From positions 1 to 6,306 of the forward strand of contig RFIZ01000200.1 of the NCBI GenBank assembly GCA_003695105.1: a DNA stretch of 6,306 nt, in the 5' to 3' direction. Both the position numbers and the translations under genes were made by a program. Below, piece after piece: positions 1 through 5,798 of this stretch. The DNA is from Fidelibacterota bacterium (lineage in GTDB: Bacteria > Fidelibacterota > Marinisomatia > Marinisomatales > J089). The notes beneath the pieces are model-generated. The model saw only the letters and a list, made by a program, of their open reading frames with translations, was not told the origin of the DNA and did not search any database. Position 1 is the first letter of the stretch, and every line of letters starts with the position of its first letter.

Positions 1-65
1 ATCTCCACCTGGATACCCGGAGGCCACTGGAAATCAAGATGACCGGCGACACCCCTCCGTCATGA
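1..65 (+). CDS. possible 3' end of an unidentified upstream gene (partial)
   Basis: The third reading frame is open from the left edge to a TGA at 63-65. It encodes about 20 residues, LHLDTRRPLEIKMTGDTPPS. The stop overlaps the ATG of the next gene in an ATGA arrangement, which is typical of translationally coupled neighbours and is the main reason to believe it. The next gene has no visible Shine-Dalgarno, which fits coupling. The tail is too short to identify. Frame 1 also ends nearby (TGA 40-42), and frame 2, the frame of the protease, is open to the edge. The upstream gene could therefore end elsewhere, or the protease could start earlier. Confidence 0.4.
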   Translation, partial: LHLDTRRPLEIKMTGDTPPS

Positions 66-1105
66 TCCATCAACCAGGGGGAAAAACCGGCATCCGGCTG
101 TCCGGATTCGTCCTGGTCCTTGTCTCACTCACATGGACCGCCTGCTCAAAACTGGGGTTCCTGCCCCCTTCCCGCTCAATAGATACTGGTAACCAGAGAG
201 TGAGTGAGGTTGCTCAACAACTGGCCCGAAGCCTGATCCGGATTAATTATGTCGCCACCTATTCCATCACCGGCTTTTCGCTTTCCGACCGCATGACGAC
301 CCAACGCCTGCGGGACTCCCTGTCGACGGACCTGAATGCATCTCTCCGATTCGAAAATGTCACCGCCTCCGGGACGGGAATCCTCCTGGAAGCCACACCG
401 ACTGAGGTTATCGTTCTGACCTGCGCCCACATTGGAAACCGGCCTGATACGGTTCTCACGTATTACAGCCCTTCCCCGCCGGGCTATCTGCAGGCGGTCG
501 GGCTCAAAGTTCACGAAAAGTACTACAGCAGTGAGTTGTCGGGCATCCGGGAAATGGAACTGCTGGTCGAAGATCGCCTGTCTGACCTGGCCCTCCTGGG
601 GGCCCATCGGGCCGGGAACGCGGAATACCGTCCCGCCGTCCCGTTCCCCCTTCTCTCCACCGCCAATCTCAAATGGGGTGAACCGATTTTTATCATGGGG
701 TACCCTTTGGGTCATCTCATGCTTACAGGGGGGCGGATCAGTGCTCCCGAATCCGACACCCCGTATTTGCTGTTGGATGCTTTGTTCAATCCCGGATTTA
801 GCGGCGGCCTGGTATTTTCCTGTGACAACGCCGACCGAAAAGCCTACTGGATCGGAGTCGCCAAATCGGTTGCCGCTTCCTCACAATGGCTGTTAAGCCC
901 TCCGGCCGATTCCCTCCCGTCCTCTGATTTCAGTACTTTTCCATATACGGGCACTCCCTGGGTGACCCGTCAACAACAGATCCATTATGGCGTCACTTTC
1001 GCCATTCGTTCCGAGACGGTGGCGGCCTTCCTGTCCGCCGCTAATCCTGCCTTACGGGAAAAAGGGTACGGCACCCTGAATACGGCCATCCAGCAGCCGG
1101 ACTGA
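62..1105 (+). CDS. predicted exported trypsin-like serine protease, probable lipoprotein
   Basis: The 347-residue product begins with a short polar segment containing Lys8 and Arg12. A hydrophobic stretch (about 13-26) then leads to Cys28 in the context TWTAC. This looks like a lipoprotein signal peptide, although Trp at -3 makes the lipobox imperfect. The rest fits a chymotrypsin-fold protease of the trypsin-like_2/DegP type. His123 lies in TCAHIG, Asp175 in SDLALLG and Ser247 in NPGFSGG, in the family order and with plausible spacing. IMGYPLGH (211-218) resembles the strand preceding the catalytic Ser in DegP-like enzymes. No PDZ domain follows, and only about 100 residues remain after Ser247. 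The inferred role is an envelope-anchored protease; the substrate is unknown. The ATG at 62 is chosen because it places the signal peptide at the N-terminus and overlaps an upstream TGA (ATGA). The frame is, however, open to the window edge. No terminator separates it from the rodZ-like gene 61 bp downstream. Confidence 0.8.
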   Translation: MIHQPGGKTGIRLSGFVLVLVSLTWTACSKLGFLPPSRSIDTGNQRVSEVAQQLARSLIRINYVATYSITGFSLSDRMTTQRLRDSLSTDLNASLRFENVTASGTGILLEATPTEVIVLTCAHIGNRPDTVLTYYSPSPPGYLQAVGLKVHEKYYSSELSGIREMELLVEDRLSDLALLGAHRAGNAEYRPAVPFPLLSTANLKWGEPIFIMGYPLGHLMLTGGRISAPESDTPYLLLDALFNPGFSGGLVFSCDNADRKAYWIGVAKSVAASSQWLLSPPADSLPSSDFSTFPYTGTPWVTRQQQIHYGVTFAIRSETVAAFLSAANPALREKGYGTLNTAIQQPD

Positions 1106-1154
1106 TTCTTTCGATTGTGTCGCAGGAAATCCTGACGGTAACTTCAGGCCCTTC

Positions 1155-1161
1155 GGAAGGA
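1155..1161 (+). promoter_or_regulatory. ribosome binding site of the rodZ-like gene
   Basis: GGAAGGA lies 5 bases before the ATG at 1167 and fixes that start. I see no convincing promoter in the 61-bp gap after the protease gene (1106-1166). The gap has only a weak CCTGA/TCAGG hairpin (1131-1148) without a T-run, so read-through from the protease gene is likely. Confidence 0.75.
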
Positions 1162-1166
1162 AAATA

Positions 1167-1991
1167 ATGGCCCTGTTCTACAAAGAATTAAAAAAGCTGC
1201 GGGAAAATTCCGACATCAAGCTGGAAGAAATTCAGAATCGAACGAAAATCGATCTGCGATTTCTGGAAGCCTTCGAAAACGGTCAATTCGATCTATTACC
1301 GTATACATATATCCGTTTGTTTTTTCGGGCGTACGTAACTGAAATCGGCGGAGATCCGGTACAGGCTTTGAATGATTTGGACCACTATCTCAACCGGAAA
1401 CCTGCCACCGAACCGTCCAAACCGGCCGCCAGTGATAAAACACCCAAAACGCCGGAAAAACTTTCCGACGGCTTCAAACCCCAGTCTCCGGTGTTGAAAC
1501 GTTCCAATCTCATCAAAGCCGGTATCCTGATTGTGTTCTGGGTTTTTGCCTTGCTGGTCATCCGGAAAATCACTTATGAAAGCAGTGACGCGGCCATCAC
1601 CGACGGCGGACAACATGTCCTCATCGATCATCTGGTCACGGATGAGGAACTTCTGAACAATTATGTGGTCTACAATTCCTCGGAGATCACCCACAGCGCT
1701 GTGCCACCTTTTTCGCTCCGCATCGCCAGTAAACAACTCCTCTCGTACCGAATCGTAGCCGATTCCACCCGTCATGACACTATTTCCATGGCCAGTGGGG
1801 ATTCCAAATCTTTTCTGTTTTCCCATCAAGCCGAAGTGGTGCTGAACCATTCCCAGGGTGTAGATGTCTACTTGAACGGCGTCCGTCTGAAAGAATTTAT
1901 TTCCCAGGAATACCCGGTCCGCATTTCCATCAGCGATACCCCGCCGGTGATACAATATACTTACTATACCCTGTTCAAAGACGGACATTGA
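1167..1991 (+). CDS. rodZ: RodZ-like cell-shape protein (HTH, membrane helix, C-terminal beta domain)
   Basis: The 274-residue protein has the three-part RodZ plan. Residues about 5-75 form a cytoplasmic helix-turn-helix domain of the HTH_25/Xre-like type. It opens with the family-like pattern FYKELKKLREN..IKLEEI, followed by FLEAFENGQFDLLP and a YIRLFFRAY helix. A Pro/Lys/Thr-rich linker (about 77-112) leads to a single transmembrane segment (about 115-134). The C-terminal part has a DUF4115-like core (about 181-243) with SYRIVADS and GVDVYLNGVRLK, as in the RodZ extracytoplasmic domain. In known systems RodZ binds MreB through the HTH domain and links it to the elongasome (RodA/PBP2) across the membrane. 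The HTH here is therefore probably for protein contact rather than DNA binding. The start is supported by GGAAGGA 5 bases upstream. The gene ends before a terminator and so is not in the main dcw transcript. The RodZ assignment rests on architecture and local motifs; sequence divergence from E. coli RodZ is evident. Confidence 0.85.
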   Translation: MALFYKELKKLRENSDIKLEEIQNRTKIDLRFLEAFENGQFDLLPYTYIRLFFRAYVTEIGGDPVQALNDLDHYLNRKPATEPSKPAASDKTPKTPEKLSDGFKPQSPVLKRSNLIKAGILIVFWVFALLVIRKITYESSDAAITDGGQHVLIDHLVTDEELLNNYVVYNSSEITHSAVPPFSLRIASKQLLSYRIVADSTRHDTISMASGDSKSFLFSHQAEVVLNHSQGVDVYLNGVRLKEFISQEYPVRISISDTPPVIQYTYYTLFKDGH

Positions 1992-2033
1992 CCCCTTGAT
2001 TTCCTGATTCTTTCCCCTGGATACTTTCCTTTC

Positions 2034-2059
2034 ATCCCCGCCTGCCGGGGATTTTTTTT
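2034..2059 (+). terminator. rho-independent terminator after the rodZ-like gene
   Basis: ATCCCCG (2034-2040) pairs perfectly with CGGGGAT (2046-2052) around a 5-base loop. The resulting 7-bp GC-rich stem is followed directly by a run of T to 2059. The T-run lies on the + strand side, so it ends transcription coming from rodZ, 42 bases after its stop codon. It separates the protease/rodZ unit from the mraZ promoter. Confidence 0.9.
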
Positions 2060-2083
2060 GTCCGGAAAACTTTTTTTCCAAAT

Positions 2084-2112
2084 TTGACTTGTTTTTTGTG
2101 GGTAATTATACT
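2084..2112 (+). promoter_or_regulatory. sigma-70-type promoter of the mraZ (dcw) operon
   Basis: A -35 element TTGACT (2084-2089) and a -10 element TATACT (2107-2112) are separated by exactly 17 bp. Each differs from consensus at one position. The predicted start site is near 2118-2120, giving a leader of about 40 bases before the mraZ ATG. The sequence just upstream (2067-2083) is rich in A and T tracts and could act as an UP element, which is inference. A GTGGG box occupies the spacer and two more lie at and just after the start site. Confidence 0.85.
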
Positions 2113-2133
2113 AATGTTGTGGGGAGATGTGGG
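2098..2133 (+). promoter_or_regulatory. candidate MraZ operator: three GTGGG boxes
   Basis: GTGGG occurs at 2098-2102, 2119-2123 and 2129-2133. The first and third belong to an exact 10-base direct repeat, GTGGGTAATT (2098-2107 and 2129-2138). Boxes 2 and 3 are 10 bp apart and boxes 1 and 2 are 21 bp apart, so all face nearly the same side of the helix. E. coli MraZ is known to bind TGGGN direct repeats separated by 5 bases in front of its own gene. Box 1 lies between -35 and -10, and boxes 2 and 3 cover the start site and early leader. This layout favours autorepression by blocking RNA polymerase. Confidence 0.75.
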
Positions 2134-2157
2134 TAATTTCCCCTGAAATAGAGGCAC

Positions 2158-2616
2158 ATGAATAAAGATACTTTTACGGGAGAATACAGATATGCACTGG
2201 ACGCCAAGGGCCGCGTCAACATCCCCGCTCCCTTCCGAAAAGTTCTTTCCCCCGAGAATGAAAATACGGTTGTCATTACCCGTGGACAGGATCCCACAAT
2301 TTGGGTATATCCGGCCCTGGAATGGCAAGTCATCGAAAATCGCCTGCGGGAATTATCCGCGCTTTCTCCCCTGAATCGATCCTTTATCCGCACCATGACC
2401 CGGTGGGCGACCCCGGTGACGCTGGACAAGCAGGGTCGAATTCAGCTAACCAGCGATCTGATCCAATACGCCAACCTGGAAAAAGACGTGGTCATTGTCG
2501 GGGTGATCAACAAAATGGAAATCTGGAATCCGGCGCGATTGGAACAGGTCAGTGCCGAAATCCCCCAATCCGATTCCGAGGAATTCAACAATCTTGCGCA
2601 ATCGATCATCATTTGA
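2158..2616 (+). CDS. mraZ: transcriptional regulator MraZ
   Basis: The 152-residue product is the usual length for MraZ. It has two AbrB-like swapped-hairpin repeats, each with the family's D-x-x-G-R signature: DAKGR at 15-19 (in EYRYALDAKGRVNIPAPFR) and DKQGR at 90-94. MraZ assembles into a ring of subunits that grips spaced direct repeats, and in E. coli it regulates its own dcw operon. The candidate boxes directly upstream fit this. The C-terminus (about 131-152) is a polar, acidic and Ser-rich tail. The ATG at 2158 gives the standard N-terminus just before the FxGEY motif. Its RBS is a short GAGG (2151-2154) with only a 3-base spacer, which may keep translation modest. Its stop codon overlaps the start of rsmH (TGATG). 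Confidence 0.95.
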   Translation: MNKDTFTGEYRYALDAKGRVNIPAPFRKVLSPENENTVVITRGQDPTIWVYPALEWQVIENRLRELSALSPLNRSFIRTMTRWATPVTLDKQGRIQLTSDLIQYANLEKDVVIVGVINKMEIWNPARLEQVSAEIPQSDSEEFNNLAQSIII

Positions 2617-3503
2617 TGGGCGATCTCATGTCAACGCCTGCACATATTCCGGTCATGTTATCCGAGGTGCTGGATTATTTGCAGCCGCAGGGAGACATGG
2701 TTGTTATCGACGGGACGGTTGGATTGGGCGGGCATACGCGGGCGATTTTGACAAAGCTGTCTCCCCGGGGACAGGTGATAGGGCTTGATCGGGATGCGGA
2801 AACACTACGGTGTTGTCAAGCCCTCCTGCCCTCCGATCCCCGGGTCACACTGGTACACGCCTCCTACGGCGATCTCCCGTCGGTTTTGGAACAACAGGCT
2901 GTGCCGGGGGTGAACGGAATGCTCCTGGATCTGGGATTATCCTCCTTCCAGTTGGATTACCCCGACCGGGGATTTTCCTTCCGTCAGGATGCACCCCTGG
3001 ATATGCGGTTCGATCAAACGACGGGCGAACCGGTCAGCCACTGGTTGCGGCGTACCGATGAAAAAACCATCGCCGACTGCCTGTTTACCTATGGAGAGGA
3101 ACGATATTCCAAACGGATAGCACGCCAAATCAAACGCTCTCCTGCCATGGAAACGGTCCAGGACTTGAAGGAAGCCATTCGAAAAAGCACCCCTCCGGCT
3201 TTTCGACACAAATCCTTCGCCAGAGTCTTTCAAGCCCTCCGAATTGTTGTGAATCAGGAACTGGATCACCTGGACCGTTTCCTTTCATTTTTTACCGATT
3301 ACCTCCTGCCCGGAGGCCGAATCGTTATCATCACCTATCATTCGCTGGAAGATCGCCTGGTCAAGCATCGCTTCCGTGACGCCGCCCGCCGGGAATTGAT
3401 TCAGCTTCTGACGAAAAAAGCCACCATACCATCAGACGAAGAAATCCAGAACAACCCACGAGCCCGCAGCGCGAAACTGCGGGCAGCGCTTAAAATGGCC
3501 TGA
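2616..3503 (+). CDS. rsmH: 16S rRNA (cytosine(1402)-N(4))-methyltransferase RsmH
   Basis: The enzyme (formerly MraW) uses S-adenosylmethionine to methylate N4 of C1402 in 16S rRNA at the decoding centre. The 295-residue translation carries the expected motifs in order: HIPVMLSEVLDYL; the SAM-binding IDGTVGLGGHTRAIL (31-45) and GLDRDAE (56-62); LLDLGLSSFQLD (103-114) with DRGFSF and APLDMRFD; TYGEER (158-163); FARVFQALRIVVNQEL (201-216); YHSLEDRLVK (241-250); and NPRARSAKLR (280-289). The length is slightly below the usual 300-315, with a compact segment before the RARSAKLR end. The ATG at 2616 overlaps the mraZ stop (TGATG), implying coupling, since no Shine-Dalgarno is visible. A second in-frame ATG at 2628 would shorten the protein by four residues and cannot be excluded. 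The frame is open further upstream, but that part lies inside mraZ and is not coding for RsmH. Confidence 0.95.
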   Translation: MGDLMSTPAHIPVMLSEVLDYLQPQGDMVVIDGTVGLGGHTRAILTKLSPRGQVIGLDRDAETLRCCQALLPSDPRVTLVHASYGDLPSVLEQQAVPGVNGMLLDLGLSSFQLDYPDRGFSFRQDAPLDMRFDQTTGEPVSHWLRRTDEKTIADCLFTYGEERYSKRIARQIKRSPAMETVQDLKEAIRKSTPPAFRHKSFARVFQALRIVVNQELDHLDRFLSFFTDYLLPGGRIVIITYHSLEDRLVKHRFRDAARRELIQLLTKKATIPSDEEIQNNPRARSAKLRAALKMA

Positions 3504-3829
3504 TGGCAAGACGGTCTCCGAGGAAACGGCGCCTCCGCCGCAAAGAACTGTTCCGCACCCTCCTGATTTACCTGGCCAGTATTGGAATGGTAGCCGTCCT
3601 CATCGTCTACCTGATGATCTATACCGCCATCGATGAATCCCTGGTCGCCCTGAATCTGCAAAAATCGACCCTGAAAGAATTGGAAACGGAAGTCACCCGC
3701 CTCCAGGCCAAAGTGGATTTCCTGTCCCGTCCCGATATCATTGCCCAAAAAGCCCGCCAGGAACTGGACATGGTCACGGCCCGACCGGAATCGATCATCG
3801 TTTACCTGCCCGGAGGGACTCTTGAATAA
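3503..3829 (+). CDS. ftsL: FtsL-like divisome protein
   Basis: This is a 108-residue bitopic protein. The N-terminus is strongly basic (10 Arg/Lys among residues 3-14) and is predicted to be cytoplasmic. One transmembrane helix follows (about 18-40). Residues about 44-76 form a predicted coiled coil rich in Leu with regular Glu/Lys (STLKELETEVTRLQAKVDFL). The end, RPDIIAQKARQELDMVTARPESIIVY, matches the FtsL/DivIC pattern in which a short helix precedes a beta-like tail. FtsL forms a complex with FtsB and FtsQ that activates FtsWI at the septum. Sequence conservation in this family is low, so the call rests on topology, size and its place between rsmH and ftsI. A DivIC/FtsB-type protein is the alternative. 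The ATG overlaps the rsmH stop by one base (TGATG). The last 8 bases overlap the ftsI start, and the ftsI Shine-Dalgarno lies within this gene. Confidence 0.85.
   Translation: MARRSPRKRRLRRKELFRTLLIYLASIGMVAVLIVYLMIYTAIDESLVALNLQKSTLKELETEVTRLQAKVDFLSRPDIIAQKARQELDMVTARPESIIVYLPGGTLE
3812..3817 (+). promoter_or_regulatory. ribosome binding site deciding the TTG start of ftsI
   Basis: GGAGGG lies inside the last codons of ftsL, 4 bases before TTG at 3822-3824. No ATG or GTG occurs in the ftsI frame between here and the membrane helix. The strong RBS therefore supports TTG as the real start codon. Confidence 0.8.
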
Positions 3830-5798
3830 AATCTATGGGCGATACGCCAGCCGGATCCGTTGGGTCTCCGCCGCGATTCTACTGGCCTGGACGGGCCTGA
3901 TACTCCGGCTGTTTACTATTCAGATCGTCCATGGAGCCGAGTACCGCCAATTAGGGTTGCGGCAGAGTCAAAAAAAACAAATCCTGCGGGCGCAACGCGG
4001 CAACATCTACGATCGCAAGGGTGTCCCCCTGACGGCCAATGTCGGCCATTATGCCCTGGCGGCTGACCCGGGCTTGATCGACGATCCGGAGGATCTTGCT
4101 CAGCAACTGGCCACCCTTCTGCCCCTCGAAGAGCAGTCCCTTCGGAAAAAACTCAGCCTGCCCCGGCGTTTTGTCTACCTGGACCGCAATTGCCCTCCCG
4201 ATATTTACCGCACTCTGGCGCGAAACAAACCCTTCGGCCTGATCCTGGAGAAAGCCACCCAGCGGATTTACCCCCATGGACCTGTGGCTTCTCAGGTAGT
4301 GGGATTTACCAATATCGATGATCACGGTGTCACCGGATTGGAAAAGCACTTCGACACCCTGCTCCGGGGGACGCCTGGATGGGAAATCCTGGAGCGCAAC
4401 GGACGGGGAGTGCTGCGACCTTCCGTCGATTACCCGCGGAAGCCACCACGGCCCGGCCGGGACCTCTACCTTACCCTCGACGTAGATTATCAATCCATCC
4501 TCCAGGAAGAACTGGAACGCCGGGTACACGAAACCGAAGCCAAATCGGGAATGGGATTGATCCTCGATCCTCGCACCGGGTATATCCTGGCCATGGCCTC
4601 GGTACCGGGGTTCGATCCGGCCCACGTTACTGATTATGACGTGGAAAACCAGAAACTACGACCCGTCACCGATCAATTCGAACCCGGGTCGACCTTTAAA
4701 ATCGTCACCCTGATCGCTGCTCTGGATCAAGGAACGGTAGACTGGAATACCGAATTCAATTGTGAATACGGCGCCTATGAAGTAGACAATATTCGCATCA
4801 CCGACCACGAGGAGTATGGTCTGCTGACCGTCCCCCAGATCATCGAACATTCCAGTAATGTAGGCACGATCAAGATCGCGGAAACCCTCGGAGAACGGAC
4901 TTTGTACGAATATGCCCGGGACCTGGGTTTCGGTGCCGTGACGCACATCGATTTCTTGGGGGAAGCCCGAGGCACTTTGCGCAAACCCCAGGAGTGGTCC
5001 CATGTATCTTTGGCTGAAGTATCCATGGGACAGGAAGTGGGGGTCACCCTCTTACAGTTGGCCATGGCCTATGCTTCCATAGCCAACGGCGGATATTTGC
5101 TGAAACCGATTCTGGTTCGGGAGGTAAGGACCCATACGGGGGACCTCCTTGAGGAATTTCCCGTGGAAGTAATCCGGAAAATCAGCACTCCCGAAGTCAT
5201 GGAACAAGTGGTCCAAATCTTGAAACGGGTCGTGGAAAGCGGCACCGGTCTCGAAGCCGGCATCGAGGGGTGGGATGTGGCCGGGAAAACCGGAACAGCC
5301 CAAAAATATGTGGCCGGCGGCTATTCCCGGACCCAGTTCGTGTCCGACTTCGTCGGATTTCTGCCCGCCGATCAACCCCAGATCCTGGCGGCCATCGCCA
5401 TCGACGAACCCCGCTATGGCTATCACTGGGGTGGTGTGGCGGCGGCTGTGGCTTTTCGCCGGATCATGGAACGTATTATCGGTATGGATGATTCGATTAC
5501 ACCTTCCCCAAAATCTCTGGTTAGCCGGCCGGTGAAACCGGGCAGACAGGATCAGACGCAGACGCCTGTGGTAGAAAGTCCGGCACCGGGGATTCTGCTG
5601 TCCTCCATGACGATCGTCCCGGATCCGCTGCGACCGGTCCCGGACGTGCGGGGCATGAGTTTACGGAAAGCGCTGCTCACTCTGGAAGCCGCTGGTCTGG
5701 AGGCCCGATTTGAAGGGTCCGGTGTGGTTCAATGGCAATCTCCCGCCCCCGGAAAACGGGTGGAGGCCGGTTCGGTATGTCGCCTGGAGTTGGAATGA
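3822..5798 (+). CDS. ftsI: division transpeptidase FtsI (class B PBP) with C-terminal PASTA domain
   Basis: This class B penicillin-binding protein crosslinks peptides in septal peptidoglycan and works with FtsW. Starting from TTG it has 658 residues. A short cytoplasmic end and one membrane helix (about 14-33) come first. The PBP dimerisation domain follows, with RGNIYDRKGVPLT (59-71) and GLEKHFDTLLRG (172-183). The transpeptidase domain has all three active-site motifs: STFK (nucleophile Ser290, Lys293), SSN (344-346) and KTG (489-491, in AGKTGTAQ). A Pro/Gln-rich linker (about 560-600) leads to one PASTA domain (about 606-658: VPDVRGMSLRKALLTLEAAG, then QSPAPGKRVEAG). E. coli FtsI lacks PASTA; B. 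subtilis PBP2B and SpoVD have it. Frame continuity extends upstream to an ATG at 3741, but that segment lies inside ftsL, lacks a suitable RBS and reads as a non-natural basic sequence. The TTG start places the membrane helix properly. ftsI overlaps ftsL by 8 bases, and its stop overlaps murE (ATGA). Confidence 0.95.
   Translation: MNKIYGRYASRIRWVSAAILLAWTGLILRLFTIQIVHGAEYRQLGLRQSQKKQILRAQRGNIYDRKGVPLTANVGHYALAADPGLIDDPEDLAQQLATLLPLEEQSLRKKLSLPRRFVYLDRNCPPDIYRTLARNKPFGLILEKATQRIYPHGPVASQVVGFTNIDDHGVTGLEKHFDTLLRGTPGWEILERNGRGVLRPSVDYPRKPPRPGRDLYLTLDVDYQSILQEELERRVHETEAKSGMGLILDPRTGYILAMASVPGFDPAHVTDYDVENQKLRPVTDQFEPGSTFKIVTLIAALDQGTVDWNTEFNCEYGAYEVDNIRITDHEEYGLLTVPQIIEHSSNVGTIKIAETLGERTLYEYARDLGFGAVTHIDFLGEARGTLRKPQEWSHVSLAEVSMGQEVGVTLLQLAMAYASIANGGYLLKPILVREVRTHTGDLLEEFPVEVIRKISTPEVMEQVVQILKRVVESGTGLEAGIEGWDVAGKTGTAQKYVAGGYSRTQFVSDFVGFLPADQPQILAAIAIDEPRYGYHWGGVAAAVAFRRIMERIIGMDDSITPSPKSLVSRPVKPGRQDQTQTPVVESPAPGILLSSMTIVPDPLRPVPDVRGMSLRKALLTLEAAGLEARFEGSGVVQWQSPAPGKRVEAGSVCRLELE
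5786..5789 (+). promoter_or_regulatory. ribosome binding site of murE
   Basis: GGAG lies 5 bases before the ATG at 5795, within the last codons of ftsI. Together with the ATGA overlap it supports this start. Confidence 0.6.

Noticed and set aside
176..715. 179-codon minus-strand open frame inside the protease gene
   Set aside because: It is antisense to the region encoding the His and Asp motifs of the protease and has no recognisable features of its own.
1131..1148. Hairpin CCTGA/TCAGG between the protease and rodZ-like genes
   Set aside because: The stem is only 5 bp with an 8-base loop and no T-run follows, so it is not a credible terminator or riboswitch.
1150..1160. CCTT/AAGG mini-hairpin overlapping the rodZ RBS
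   Set aside because: Four base pairs with a three-base loop are too weak to claim RBS sequestration.
1296..2081. 261-codon open frame on the minus strand across the rodZ-like gene and terminator
   Set aside because: It lies antisense to a well-supported gene, crosses the terminator hairpin, and its translation shows no recognisable domain or natural composition. It is a codon-bias shadow.
2121..2143. GGGGA/TCCCC inverted repeat in the mraZ leader
   Set aside because: A 5-bp stem with a 13-base loop is explained by the GTGGG boxes plus a chance C-run. It is not followed by T and stops before the RBS.
2301..2615. Upstream extension of the rsmH frame to an ATG at 2301
   Set aside because: It lies inside mraZ in another frame, and its translation does not resemble the RsmH N-terminus, which begins near HIPVML.
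3951..4625. 224-codon minus-strand open frame inside ftsI
   Set aside because: It is entirely antisense to conserved FtsI coding sequence, with no domain motifs. Long antisense frames are common in GC-rich genes.
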